This document shows, piece after piece, positions 1 to 10,980 of a stretch of DNA of 64,000 nt (its first letter is position 1; each line of letters starts with the position of its first letter). Both the position numbers and the translations under genes were made by a program. The stretch is from Heliocidaris erythrogramma. Lineage: Eukaryota; Echinodermata; Echinoidea; Camarodonta; Echinometridae. The DNA lies in contig CM046869.1 in the NCBI GenBank assembly GCA_025617745.1, positions 18,926,994-18,990,993 of the forward strand. The letters run 5' to 3'. Under the pieces are notes generated by a model. That model saw nothing but the letters and a program-made list of their open reading frames with translations. It made no database searches and was not told where the DNA came from.

Positions 1-525
1 GATCGATCCTGCTTAAGCAGACGACGTCCTATAATGAATGAACGTAATTGCAATGCAATTATTTATCAAATTATAAAGAGTTTGGTACATTTAAACATGA
101 CCTTATTTCACACCATTCTAAAAGGGAAAGTGAACTGATTCTGATAACTAAAACCGTTTGATTGTAAATACACAGGAGAAGGGTCAATGATCAATGAAAT
201 AAACCCCATTTTCAAATTGAAAAGCCCTGCGAATAATAGCTGGATGGTATTCGTTCCCTCTTGAAACGCCGAACATGCCGCGGTGCAAGCAGCTGAAAAT
301 ACAATGGCGTCTTATTTTGTTTACAAGTGACTGATTCCTTTATTTTTTTAACGCTGCATTTTTTCATCAAAATAATACCATACACGAAGTTAAGAGTGAG
401 GCAACAGACTAACATTAAGACTGACGCTAGTCAAGTAAGAGAAATAAGTGAAGAGGAGATGACAAAACAGGCACTGAAAAATGTGTATAATGTTATGGGA
501 CATCGTCTGCTTAGACAGGACTCGC
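1..525. mobile_element. Probable miniature inverted-repeat element at window edge
   Basis: The sequence around 6-35 reappears inverted at about 491-522, with roughly 24 of 30 bases matching; both arms share the core TAAGCAGACG. The inside carries no convincing coding region. The arms suggest a non-autonomous DNA transposon about 0.5 kb long, but the left end may lie outside the window and no target-site duplication can be read. Superfamily is unknown. Confidence 0.45.
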
Positions 526-740
526 CCCTCTTGTGTCGTCACACATCTCAGCAGCGTTCAAGGAGCTTTTCAGCTGCTATATCGGGGGCTGTATTTTACC
601 GTTTTATAATTGATAATAATCATTAATTCAAATGTTTCCAAGCTTTAAATTTGGATAACCTTGTTTAATTTATGCCATCTATGCAATAATAAGTATTAAG
701 GCAATATTTAAAATCATCAGTGTTCTACTTTAAACACATC

Positions 741-1380
741 CTTTGATTATACCAACATACCGTGAATTTCCGGGTCTCACACCAACATTTCAATGCTGCA
801 AACAAAAAAAAAATTTTATAATGGAATTAATTTTTTTAATTCCCCCTCCCACACAGATATGGCTTCATTGTATTCTTTTTGATATTAGAAATTTAAAAAA
901 ACCCATCTTATTCAACATTTAATGTTGAAAGCAAGCGAACCAGACAGTGACATTTCTTTTTCGAAGTATACTCCTCCCACACAGATATATCTTGAGTGTA
1001 CTTTTTAAACATCGTTTTTCTTTGTTACTTCAAACAGCAGTTAACGTAACTAAGTCTATATAAACACAGATATGACACTGAGAAGATTGCGACTTCTCAA
1101 GAATATATCTTCATTAATCTTCTCTTACCATGATTATGAGTGAATATACATTCTCTTTGTAGAATCATCTATTGATTTATAGCTGAACTACATTGTGAAT
1201 TTAGAGGTCACATCAACAATGTAAAATGCAACATTTCATTGTTGAAAAAAAAACACGAACCAATATGTTTTTTCGAAATCCCTCTCCCATGCAGGCATGA
1301 CTTCATTGTACTTTGTACTCGACATTTTTCCTTGTTACTTCAAACGGCAGTTACCATAACTACATCAACACAGAAATGTA
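741..1380 (+). repeat. Three diverged direct repeats
   Basis: A block containing CTCCCAC or CTCCCATGCAG, then a GATATGGCTTCATTGTAC-like string, recurs near 840-890, 965-1080 and 1270-1375. The last two copies also share CTTGTTACTTCAAAC followed by GCAGTTA. An upstream segment (GTGAATTT, TCACA, CAACATTTCATTG) recurs near 762-795 and 1194-1240. This looks like an old, decayed local duplication without coding potential. Confidence 0.5.
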
Positions 1381-1604
1381 TGAAAAAGTCATAAAACAAT
1401 ACACATGTGGTACATATCGCATTAATAAATAAAAACTAAGTGTTAAGAATTTCTCGTCTAATTGAATTGTACTCCAAACTATTGAGACTTCTCAAATATA
1501 GCTTTGTTTATTACATTTTGTCACTGCTCATTACCTATCAAAGAACAATATGCTGGGATAATCTCAGTAGACCGACAACCCACGGGTACGATAATATGTA
1601 CTGA

Positions 1605-2045
1605 TACAAACATGCCCTTTTTTCAAGCACCCATAAAGTGCCCCTTTCTAATTTTGAAAAAGGTGCCCCTCTTTACTCTAATAAGTGTCCCGTTTTCTTC
1701 CATAAGAACGCCCTTTCCTTAAGTTCCCCTGTTCAAATCTGGTGAGTGCTTCTATTTACTTCTGTTCCCCTTTCCCTTTCCTTTAAGTCCCCTTTTTACC
1801 ACTTTTTAAGTGCCCTTTTCAAATCTGATGAGTGCCCCTTCTTTCCTTCTGAATTAGTGACAATGTCCCTTTCTTATAAATGCCCATTTCCAATTTTGAT
1901 AAGTGCCCCTTTTCAAATCTTATTGATGCCCTTTTGTTTTCTTACTTCTGACAAGTGTCTTCCCCGCCCCCCCTATTTTTATTTAGATTATTTCCCTTTC
2001 ACTTTCTAAAAGTGCCATTTTCCCCCTTCTGAGAAATGCCACTCC
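1605..2045 (+). repeat. Degenerate tandem repeat, AAGTGCCCCTTT type
   Basis: Short pyrimidine-rich units of the form AGTGCCCCTTTTCAAATCT-GATA recur roughly every 25-45 bases with much variation. A related stretch with inverted composition (AGTGGCAC, GGGCCACTT, GGGGCACTT) lies at 3876-3945. Open frames across it are artefacts of the low complexity. I see no gene. Confidence 0.55.
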
Positions 2046-3215
2046 CTCCTTATTTCAAGACGGTTCTACAGCCCACCTGTCATGCCTGTATTGCTGTACT
2101 TGTTCATGTCTTCTTAACCGTTATCATGATTATGTTGCTTTATGATAAACAGACTTAGAGGCCATATAAGAATATTTTCTTGTTCAATGAGTCTAATTTA
2201 TACTGCATTTTCAGTAATTATGACCTTAAACTGTTCTTCATAGGGGTGAAATCAGGGCCATAATAAGTAGGACACAGTAATCCGACCCAGATAAGTAACA
2301 CAGGATCAGGGGCGTAGCTTCATAGGCGACTGGGGTGCACATCCCCCCAATCAAATATCAAGAGAGAGAGAGAGGGGGGGGGGGGAGGATAAAGGATAAC
2401 ACAAAAAGGGTTAATATTGAATTTATCGAATTAGATTGGTGCCCCCTTCTTCTCTTGTTTATTTATGTACTTTACCTTGTCTCAGTTATTATCATCTGAC
2501 AGCACGTTAACACACGTGAAGAAGCAACTGGTGGCCTGGCTATAGCCTCTACATTATGATGACGTCATCAAGTCGTCTTCTGTTTTTCGTGTGATTATTT
2601 CCGGGTTTTGATGCTCTTGAACTCAAGCTTTCAAACAATTATTACTCCTCTGCATGACACTTTGTGAGCAAATAGTATCAACTACTGTATTCTGTGCCCC
2701 ATAAGCTTCAAGCTCTCCTATACCTCACCACCATCATTGTATTTACAACAAACTGAATCACTTTCTTCACCAATTCCTATGTCCATATTGAGCTCAATTT
2801 CCTCGTCTACAACCGATATTTTTATCTCTAATGAGAAAATTGCGTCACTTGCGTGTGTTTTCAATGCATGCGGCGCGCCTAGCCAGCAGCTCTCATTATG
2901 TTGTCAAGCTTGTGACGTCACACATCGCGACATTCCACGGAGGCAGAAAATCTGGATCTCACAAATACCGGTTTTGAAAGATGATATTTAATGCTTTACC
3001 ATAAATTGGATGATTGTTTGTTTTCATATACATGTATATATTCTTTGACAAAATTGTGCAATAGGCTCTATTATAGGCCCTATTATATTTCTGGGAATGG
3101 TTCACATGCCTATGGGTAACAGGGAAGAATTGTTCTTTTGTGAACCGTGACCCTGCCATCCTGTTCTTTGAATTATTTATCTATTACTCTATCATGTATT
3201 CGTTTATTTGGTCAA
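2046..3215. other. Gene-free stretch with two CRE-like palindromes
   Basis: No supported gene. The region holds a G-tract near 2376-2386 and two perfect TGACGTCA palindromes at 2560-2567 and 2913-2920. TGACGTCA is the known ATF/CREB full site, but two chance copies are plausible and no transcription unit is visible beside them. Confidence 0.3.
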
Positions 3216-3222
3216 ATGAATT

Positions 3223-3231
3223 TAGCACTAT

Positions 3232-3296
<65 letters not shown>

Positions 3297-3357
3297 TTAC
3301 TAGTACTACTACTACTACTACTACTACTATTACTACTACTACTACTACTACTACTAT

Positions 3358-3401
<44 letters not shown>

Positions 3402-3437
3402 TTACTACTAGTACTACTACTACTACTATTACTATTA
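3223..3437 (+). repeat. (ACT)n trinucleotide microsatellite
   Basis: About 215 bases of nearly pure ACT/TAC repeat with occasional ATT or AGT interruptions. A short further tract lies at 3829-3851, on the far side of an inserted G-rich element. It is open in several frames (poly-Thr, poly-Leu, poly-Val), which is an artefact of the repeat. Confidence 0.95.
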
Positions 3438-3527
3438 CAGTGCCGTCACCAACTTTTTTGAAGGTGGGGGGGGGGGGTGCCTTTTGGGAAAAAAAGACAA
3501 AACTTACCAACTCCACTTAGGGTCCTA

Positions 3528-3827
3528 CAGGGGCGGATCCAGGATTGAGTATAAGAGGGGACACACAAATGAAGGTTTGTCAAAAGGTAGACCCGTATTT
3601 TTTTGGTCTCGCCAGCTTTTCGAAAAGTCGCTATGTGTGTGTGTGGGGGAGGGGGAGGGGGGGGGTTATGGGGGTCCAGTTTCCCTCCATAATTTTTTTT
3701 TATGGAGACCTTCAAAATTCAGTGGGGGCGGGGGTTATGGGGGTCCAGTTTCCCTCCATTTTTTTTGTGGTCTGGAGGGGGTGCGTTCGCACCCTCCGCA
3801 CCCCCCCCCCCCCCGGCGACGCCCATG
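3528..3827 (+). mobile_element. hAT-like miniature element, rearranged copy
   Basis: It opens with CAGGGGCGGATCCAGGATT, the same terminus and first ~70 bases as the well-bounded element at 14322-14629 (shared AAAAGGTAGACCCGTA block). The right side differs: a segment with GGGGGTCCAGTTTCCCTCCA is repeated twice (about 3670-3700 and 3738-3768), and the end reads GGCGACGCCCATG. Either the right terminus was replaced or two elements are fused. No matching target duplication was found. Confidence 0.6.
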
Positions 3828-4233
3828 TATTACTACTACTACTACTATTACTAATAGGGACACTGTCTTGTCAGGGTAAAAGTGGCACATTTCCTTTTGT
3901 AAAAGGGCCACTTCTAATAAAGTAAGAGGGGCACTTTTCCCATGTAAAATAGGGTACAGAAAGAGAAGATCCAAGAAAGATCAAAATACAGAAAGAGATG
4001 AAAGAAAGCCAAAAACAAAGAATAACATATTAAGCAAAGAAGAAAATATAAAGACACGTATGGAGGGATAGAAGTAAAGATGAAGGGAAAGAAATAAAGA
4101 TTAAATGATACCAAAACAAAGAACAACCTAAGGAAAGTTAGGGAAAACTAATGCGGAAAGATACGCAATATTAAGTTTAGGACTGAAGAAAAGATAAAAG
4201 GATAAAAATATGAACGAACATAAGGAAGAGATG

Positions 4234-4432
4234 TCCTGGAGGGGTAGTTGTCCTGGGGGTAGTTGTCCTATAGGGGGTAGTTTTGAACCTGGCAACGCTG
4301 GCGACCCTCTTTCCGTATTGTGAATAGCGACCCTTATGTCTTACTATGAATGGCGGTCCTTATGAATAATGAACCTTATAAATAGCGACCCTTATGTATT
4401 ATTATGAATAGCGGTCCTTATGACTATTCTGT
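4234..4432 (+). repeat. Short direct repeats
   Basis: GGGGTAGTTGTCCT-type units occur three times at about 4234-4275. A ~70-base unit built from GAATAGCGACCCTTATGT and ATGAATAGCGGTCCTTATG then occurs twice at about 4318-4432. There is no coding signal. Confidence 0.55.
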
Positions 4433-5145
4433 CAGAAAGAAAAAGAAACACTAACAGTTAGATTTAGATCTACAAATAAGAAAAAGGTCTCTAAGTCTAT
4501 AAACTTAGATCTTGATCTACATAGATCTAATGACTGTTAGTGACAATAATTGAAGTTATTATGTTGCTAGAGACTAGACTCAGATTGCGTAACTTAGAAT
4601 CTATATAGACCAATATTATATGGTCTAGGCTCTAGATCTGGACCCCGTATTGCCAGCTTAGTAGGTACAAGCCCTACCCCTCCCAAAAATTAGGCTCTTC
4701 ATATAAATTAAGAACTAACAATAGTTAAACTAATATGTAAAGTAGATGGTCTAGACTCTTGTAAAAGTCAGTGACAGGTTCAAAATTCGCAGCCAGCCAG
4801 CCCCAGTGTATTTTGTTGTTGTTTTTTGTTGTTTTGTTTTGTGTTTTGTTTTGTGTTTTGTGTTTGTTTTTGTTTTGCTTTTTTCTCTTTTTATGTGGGG
4901 GGGGGGGGGGGGGGGAGGCTATCTCTTTCTGTGTATAGACACTAGACCTAGTCATGATAGTCATATCCAGACCATGCCACCTCCGCTTGCCAGGCCAGCC
5001 AGATACACTTTCTGGACTCCTGGACCTGGACTGGTCCTCGGACCAGACTGGAGTTTACCAGTTGTTAGAAATTAGATCTAAAAGTTAGTTACATCTAGAT
5101 CTAAGTTAGATCTAGTTAAGTAGATCTAAATTAGATCTGGAGCCG
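4433..5145. other. AGATCT-rich gene-free stretch
   Basis: No gene is supported. TAGATCTA or AGATCTA-like palindromic strings are strongly over-represented at 4459-4530, 4600-4640 and especially 5069-5143, where AGATCT occurs repeatedly within 75 bases. A run of about 20 G lies near 4897-4916. CTGGACCTGG-type strings cluster at 5010-5060. Confidence 0.4.
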
Positions 5146-5146
5146 G

Positions 5147-5575
5147 GGGGGCACTCAATATATTGGACAGACGGGTAGACCTTATGGCTATGTGCCGCTT
5201 TGACGACCCCCTTTTTTCCGATATGCGGAAACGCAATAATACACGCTCTGATCCGCTCTCTGCCTCTGGCCTTAAACTGTCGCTCCCTCTGGATCCTGAG
5301 TGCTTCGAAATATACCCATACGGACGACCTAAAATAAAGGTTGTCAGTTCCCAACCAAGACATTGTAATTTGTTGCTGCTGTTTGATCTATGCAGTTCCC
5401 AGGACCCTATTTTTCACTCGGCTGGTGGGCCTGGACCTGGTTCCGTAGTTCTCAAGACCCTGTATTTTGCCCTAGAAGTTTAAGTCCGTTCCTTAATTAA
5501 TACTTAATAGACACCCATTTCGAGGGCGGCTGCGTCACACCCCCGTCTGAAAAAAAAATTGAGTCCCCCCCCCCC
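5147..5575. mobile_element. Inverted-repeat element with G-rich termini
   Basis: The left end GGGGGGGCACTCAATATATT...CAGACGGG (about 5146-5176) is matched inverted at the right end CCCGTCTG...AATTGAGTCCCCC (about 5541-5575). The inside is open in one frame at 5163-5483, but that peptide resembles nothing I know and the frame begins within the terminal repeat, so I treat it as transposon filler. The class is probably hAT-like from the style of the ends; this is inference. Confidence 0.55.
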
Positions 5576-6087
5576 CCCGATCTGGAGCCAGGGTCAGGGA
5601 TCTAGCTCTACTCAGTCATATTTAAGTTGCTCATAACCTAGCCTAGGCTAGGGCTAAGTATAAAAGTTAGGTTTAGCCACCATTCATTTCGCAGTATTAT
5701 GTTAACGTTAGTTTTGGACTTGGACTTTGTCAAGTTGGTCAAACATTGGCCTTTGTTAAGTTGGTCAAACATTAAATCTATAGAACCTCTCATCTAATTA
5801 ATAGAATTAGTCTTACTTACCATACATAAATTCTTTTAAGCAACCTTTTAACTATGCAAAGCCAAAGATTAATCAGGCAATATCATGTAGATCTCTCGTT
5901 ATCGGCTGGACTGGGCGAAAAGACATCCGGTGCTGTGTTTTGTTTAAATAGCAAAACGGGTTAAGAATGTAGCCATCCTGATTGGTCAAATAACACCACG
6001 TGACCGTGCAAAAAAGTGCTAACGCACGGGAAAAAGGGTACTTATGCACGGCTGAGCTGCGCGTACGCAATGAAATCGCGTAGTTTA
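5576..6087. other. Gene-free spacer
   Basis: No gene seen. AAGTTGGTCAAACATT is present twice as a direct repeat at about 5732-5747 and 5758-5773. The stretch ends at the 3' tail of retrotransposon A. Confidence 0.4.
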
Positions 6088-6388
6088 ATTTTCAAGTTTC
6101 AAGTTTCAAATTTCAAGTTTATTCAAAATCTTCAAAAACAAAGGTACATGAACTCATCAGAAATCACACAATATATGTAAACAGCATAACATATTTTCAG
6201 CATCAAAATGCTCAGGTTGATAACAACAACAGCAAAAATTGATAAATTATGAAAAAAGAGAGAAAAAACAACCAGAATAAAACAATATATACATGTACAT
6301 GGGAAGATGAATTTACATAGTCTGTGTGATAAAAAGTATGAGTTTACACAAACTAATCAATTCCTTACCCCTTGCTTGGAGCAGCAAT

Positions 6389-7354
6389 TTAAATTTGAGA
6401 GTGGACGGATTCTGATAATAATACTTTTTTGATTAATAAGGTTCTCTTTTCTTTATAATAATCACATTCCAGTATATAGTGAAACTCGTCACCTACAGCA
6501 TTCTTTTCACGTTTTTCACACTTTCTTTGATCCAGGGGTATACTCATATAGCAGCCAGAAACAACAAGAAGTTTGCTGAGGTTTCTACATCTGAATCTAG
6601 TGTATGTAATTCGGAGGTTGGGGGACAAAATATACAAATACTTTTCATAACAAAATTCATCCTTAAATAATCTATAATTTATACAACTACTTGAGTTATT
6701 AACATCGAAATTCCATTCTTGCCTCTTTTGGTCAGACAGGGTTTGCGTCACTACAGTTTTTAGCCACGAAAAATTTATACCATCACACTGATTAAGCCAA
6801 ATGTATCCAAAACCTAATTTATTTAGTGTTGACTCAATAAACTGCATCCAGTTACACTTTACTAATTCATCTTTATGCATAGCAAGCATAAGCTTATATA
6901 CAATTGTAGACAATTTGGGACTGTCTTTTAAAACTGTTTTACTCCAAAAAGTAACAACCCTTGATTTTACAATACAAGACAAAGACAGTCCCAAGACATC
7001 TTCCTAATTCTCCATAGACCATATTTGAATTAGTGCATCTTTTAACCTTTAAAATTATTTTGCAAAACTGAAGATGCAGTTTTTCAATAAGATTCAAGTT
7101 CGAAAAACCCCAAATTTCACAACAATAAAGTATAATTGGAATTACCATAGCATCAAAAATTTTAAGTTGTGTGTCAATATGTAAACACATAGTCCTGCCC
7201 TTTTTAAGATTTCGAACATTGCTCTATGTCCAATATCATACAGTCTTTTAATAGCTAGATTAAATGAACCATTATAATTAAAGACAACTTCTAAAGTTTG
7301 ATCACCATAATAAATGACTGGTTTATTTTTAATCTTTCCTCTTGAAAAGACCAT
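6389..7354 (-). pseudogene. C-terminal region of retrotransposon A
   Basis: The thumb and tail continue in three overlapping frames (7142-7354, 6939-7190, 6389-6994) connected by frameshifts. The last piece ends with a Cys- and His-containing segment around GDEFHYILECDYY, a known tail motif of several endonuclease-bearing LINE groups, and then a stop. A ~300-base 3' untranslated part and the TTGAAA tail follow down to 6088. Confidence 0.7.
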
Positions 7355-7370
7355 AACTTTTGTCTTTGCA

Positions 7371-8037
7371 CTATTTATTTGAAGACCAATATTCTGTCAT
7401 ACTAGTCAAAGCACTCTGTAACTGTTCCTTACTTTCAGCTAAAATTATAGTATCATCAGCATAAAGCAATACAAAAATATTCAAATACATAACACTATCA
7501 TCACTTTCTAACAAATTGTACACACTTTCTCTAAGATTATGTAACCCATCATACTTCTTATACAAGAACATTTCAAGGTCACTCAAAAAGATTGCAAAAA
7601 GAAGAGGTGACAAATTTTCTCCTTGTCTTACACCAGCAAGACAATTACAATAACTTGACTTGATCCCATTCAATTTAACACATGACTTTGCCTGTTTATA
7701 CATATTAAAGACAATGTTAAATAGCTTACCATTAATATTATTGCTTAAAAGCTTTTTCCACAGATTTACTCTATCCACACTATCAAACGCTTTTAATCGA
7801 TAAAGGCACAAAATAGTTTTTTCCTTTGGCCTAAATAAAAATCTAGTAAAACTTTGAATGTGAGTATGTGATCTAATGTTGAATAATCTTTACGAAATCC
7901 AGCTTGCTCTGGTCCAATGATGTTATAATCATTGACATATTTAGTAAGACGTTGATTAATGACAGACGTAAACAACTTTCCAAAACAACTTAGAATAGTA
8001 ATACCTCTATAATTATCTGCAATTTTCCTGTCATCTT
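7371..8037 (-). pseudogene. Reverse transcriptase core of retrotransposon A
   Basis: In order it shows NYRGITILS, CFGKLFTSVINQRL, GPEQAGFRKDYST, FCAFID, KAFDSVDR, AGVRQGENLSPLLF and LLYADDTIILAES, the last containing the catalytic YADD box. A frameshift near 7795 separates FCAFID from KAFDSVDR, so the domain cannot be translated as one piece. Palm motifs A, B and C are all recognisable, which makes the family assignment firm although the copy is inactive. Confidence 0.85.
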
Positions 8038-8038
8038 A

Positions 8039-8711
8039 TACAGTGCGTATTTAAAAAAACGCAACAAGATTTGATTTCAAATTTGTGAAGATTGTGTTAA
8101 CTTTACACCAAAGTGAGTAGCAACATCTTAAAACCACAATATCCTCTTTCCAATGATATCTTATTTATTCATACACGGTCATGGATGGCTGAGTAATCAT
8201 TCTTTTTGGACAATGGGTCAAATTGGACTTGGGACCAAGTTTAGACACTGCAAGAATCAATGCACTTTATCAGAAATTAACTTTAAGAGCTTAATTAAGA
8301 GCTTCAAACTCATCAGTGATTCTTTGTCTCAGAGTTGCAATGTCAGGTGGAGGGGTAATGAATCTGACTTGTTGTGACTTTTTTATTTGGGGTTATCTCA
8401 AGAGCAAAGTGTTCATTACCCCTCCACCTGACATTGTAACTCTGAGACAAAGAATCACTAATGAGTTTGAAGCTCTACGCCACCAAGCCCCAATGATTCG
8501 CAGGGCTGTGCGTGAGATGGAGAAAAGAGTTAATCTCTGTGTGGAAAGGATTGGGGGCATGGGATGTAATGTTAAAAAGAGATATCCGAAAGAAGACAAT
8601 GGTAAGTTGCGATTATTAATTTCGATGTTGCTACTCACTTTGGTGTAAAGTTAACACAATCTTCACAAATTTGAAATGAAATCATGTTGCGTTTTTTTGA
8701 TACGCACTGTA
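8039..8711 (+). mobile_element. Tc1/mariner-type deletion derivative with nested inverted repeats
   Basis: Terminal inverted repeats of about 87 bases (8041-8127 and 8623-8709) start CAGTGCGTAT and are flanked by TA on both sides, the known Tc1/mariner target. Inside, 8301-8364 and 8411-8474 form a second inverted pair with about two mismatches. The plus-strand peptide from about 8372 (CDFFIWGYLKSKVF, LRQRI, then a basic tail) matches the C-terminal end of mariner-like transposases. The inner inverted pair is thus a head-to-head duplication of the transposase tail. No full transposase is present, so the copy is non-autonomous. Confidence 0.85.
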
Positions 8712-9167
8712 TAGTGGTATGATAATACCTTCCAGCCACTTCTGTGGTACAATTCCAGCGTCCAGAATAATATTTAAAAACTTGACATATAATTTTGAAA
8801 AAATATGAAAGGTTGACTTTAAAAATTCATTTTTAATCATATCTTCTCCGCATGCTGTATTATTATTTAACTGTATAACACACTGCTGAATTTCATTCAG
8901 TGTAATAGGCATATTAAGCTCATCATTGACCACAGCACTACAGTTCTTTAACTCTGACTCCTCTTCAGTAGATATGAGTGGTCCCTCATTCAAGTTTCTA
9001 AAATGCTTCATGAAATTTTCTAGATTGGGAGTCTCCACATCCCTTATGGTTTTACTCTTTAACATATTCCAAAAAACTTGTGGATCTGTAATTGACATAC
9101 TCTTCAACTTTTTGTTAAAATTCTTAAAATACAATCTACGACTTTTCTTTAGCTTACTTTTATACAA
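8712..9167 (-). pseudogene. Reverse transcriptase N-terminal part of retrotransposon A
   Basis: It encodes the thumb-proximal and RT-0 region of the element's polyprotein, with NNNTACGEDMIKNEFLK and the KWLEGIIIPLY string that normally precedes the fingers. The reading frame stops at the boundary of the Tc1/mariner-derived insertion and resumes on its other side at about 8036 with NYRGITILS. The match across the insertion shows that the transposon landed inside an existing RT frame. Confidence 0.78.
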
Positions 9168-9203
9168 TTTACTTTCTAATTTAACTTCATGACTGTCTTT
9201 TAT

Positions 9204-10050
9204 TCATCTACTTTTTGCTACGTTTTTTGCAGCAAACAACATCTTTCTCTGTTGTTCACATTCATCATTAAACCAGGGTTTATTTTCTGCTTTCCTTTTA
9301 GATTTTCTACACGTATTTCTAACATACTTTTGATTAACCATTTTACACACATCAGCACTAGTACAAAACACTTCACCAATCATGTTCATTACTGTGTCAA
9401 TATTATCTTGACAAATATCTGTATTTGACATTGCTTGTAGCTGATCTAAAACTTTTTCAATATCTTTAACAGCACTAATATCAATGTTTTTAACAAAGTC
9501 CTCTTTCTTATCAGAAGACCAGTGTACAGTTCTAATGTTGCTATTAAACATTTCAACACCATCACAAGTCTTAACGTTATCCTGAGGACACAACATAGTC
9601 CCACAATCACTATTTTTTATGGGATGTTTAACTTGGTCTCTGAACTTTCTAACAGAAAAGGTTACAGGATTGTGCTTGTCAGATAATAGATTACAAAATG
9701 GCATAATTTCAAAATTTACAATGTGCCATAACATGCCTGGTGAACCAATAACATAATCCGCAACACTCGCATTACTACAAGTTGATTCACCTTTCATGCC
9801 GTCTATACCGCATTAGCAATCATTAATCACATACTTTTACATAACCGTTTCCGTAGTTGTTTATGTGCCTATCAGTTCAAACACGCTTCAGACTATAGCC
9901 CAATTCAAGTAAAGTTTGCTCATCCTCAACTTGCTTCTGAATGAAATCATTATTCGGATCAATAATATCCTCATCAAAAGATATCACATCACTTTGAGTA
10001 CCTGTCCGTGCATTGAAATCACCCATAATACAAACATTTTTTTTTCTTTG
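9204..10050 (-). pseudogene. Endonuclease end and linker of retrotransposon A
   Basis: The 5'-most surviving coding part of element A. The segment 9877-10050 holds the conserved APE-type endonuclease string MGDFNARTG, followed by acidic sequence. After a break near 9800-9876 (a stop and a frame change), 9204-9797 carries the linker between endonuclease and reverse transcriptase, ending in KPWFNDECEQQRK, a string typical of the PWW/PWF-D linker of LINE polyproteins. The N-terminal half of the endonuclease is missing beyond the insertion at 10051. Not functional. Confidence 0.75.
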
Positions 10051-10530
10051 TTGTATGGCTAGAGTGCCCAAGTCTGCGCAGTGCCCATGTCTGCGCACAC
10101 GCGTAATTGCGCGATTCTAATAAAACAAAACACGCAACGAACACTAACTTTTCATCTTTATCATAGCGATAGGTATTCATGCAAAAAACGAGTCAAAATA
10201 ATGAAAAAGCGGTCTTATTTCAGACATTTTATTCACAAGCCTCAAAATGTTGTCTTTCACGTCAAAACTTCCGAACTGCGTGTAAAATGAATGGGTGCGC
10301 ATACATGGGCACCATTGTTTTTTCAATGTTGAAATGACACGGCCACCGTTTCTTGTGAAAATGGCATTGTTCTTGCTCTAATTTTGATGAGATTTTTTTC
10401 AAACTTACTCTTTAGAATATCAGGAATAAAATAAAATAAAGCTTTAGAGGAATATTAAAGAAATTCTTGTTCATTTTCAGGTCAAAACCTTAGGTGCGCA
10501 GACATAGGGCTCCCCATCATACAACTGAAT
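10051..10530. mobile_element. Miniature inverted-repeat element inside retrotransposon A
   Basis: TTGTATGG...AGTGCCCAAGTCTGCGCA at the left end (10051-10080) is matched inverted at the right end (about 10492-10526, TGCGCAGACATAGGGCTC...CATACAA). An additional inner inverted copy, GTGCGCATACATGGGCAC, sits at about 10295-10312. It lies exactly where the endonuclease frame of retrotransposon A is lost. There is no coding capacity and the superfamily is unknown. Confidence 0.6.
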
Positions 10531-10559
10531 TTTAGCGCAGGGATTACATGCGCGCACTG

Positions 10560-10890
10560 ACATGACTGAAACGCGCATGACTTTTGTTTGCTGCGCTTAT
10601 GTGATGTCATCCAGGAAAGCAAATGGCAGCCTCCATGACTGTGCGACTCTTGGCGTTTCTATGGGGTTCTTAACCATTTTTATAGACTTCATAAACATAT
10701 TGCCGACCCGTTTTATAAAACTATTTATACATGGTTGTGAGTTCGTGCGTTAGTGCAATTTTTTTACGGGGCTAACCTCGATAAGCATGCTATTTGTTAG
10801 CTCCCTTTACCAAGACGTTATTGTGATTTTTACCAAGATGTATGTATCATTGTGATTTGGTAATAAACTCATTCATTCATTCATTTATAT
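10560..10890 (+). mobile_element. 3' end of a second LINE-type element
   Basis: The segment ends in AATAAACTCATTCATTCATTC, a short tandem ATTC tail of the sort that terminates CR1/L2/Rex-like non-LTR elements, preceded by ACCAAGATGTATG-type untranslated sequence. No RT motif survives, so this is probably a 5'-truncated insertion on the plus strand. The upstream limit is approximate. Confidence 0.5.
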
Positions 10891-10904
10891 ATACATATAA
10901 ATAT

Positions 10905-10980
10905 AATTGTGAGAAATGAAAATGAGAGGATAATGCGTAGCATAAATCCAATTTCCCCAGAGCTGTCCTACTTTTTGAAT
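10905..10980 (+). repeat. Dispersed repeat, first of two copies
   Basis: Sequence with AAATGAGAGGATAATG and TTCCCCAGAGCTGTCCT recurs at about 12605-12680 (ATGAGAGAATAATG, TTCCCCAGAGCTGTCCT). Both copies sit next to AT-rich simple sequence. It is probably part of an uncharacterised dispersed element. Confidence 0.5.

Larger units (their letters stand above)
6088..10050 (-). mobile_element. Non-LTR retrotransposon A, degraded
   Basis: Read on the minus strand, this is a LINE-type element with an endonuclease fragment (motif MGDFNARTG near 10005), a linker, a reverse transcriptase and a C-terminal region. Its 3' end at 6088-6120 is a short tandem run of TTGAAA(C) units, a known style of non-LTR tail. 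The coding part is broken by frameshifts (for example near 7795), stops, a Tc1/mariner-derived insertion at 8039-8711, and a miniature element that cuts the endonuclease at 10050. It is therefore dead. The clade was not determined; the QGENLSPLLF and YADDTIILAES motifs fit endonuclease-bearing LINEs. Confidence 0.88.

Noticed and set aside
2560-2920. Promoter marked by two TGACGTCA sites
   Set aside because: No transcription unit, TATA box or initiator could be linked to them. Two 8-mers are too weak alone.
3140-3520. Open frames of poly-Thr, poly-Leu and poly-Val
   Set aside because: They are translations of an ACT microsatellite on both strands, with no flanking coding signal.
5163-5483. 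Plus-strand frame of 106 codons
   Set aside because: It starts within the terminal inverted repeat of a transposon-like element and resembles no protein I know.
8316-8648. Plus-strand frame as a gene
   Set aside because: It is the C-terminal fragment of a mariner-type transposase inside a deletion derivative, not an independent gene.
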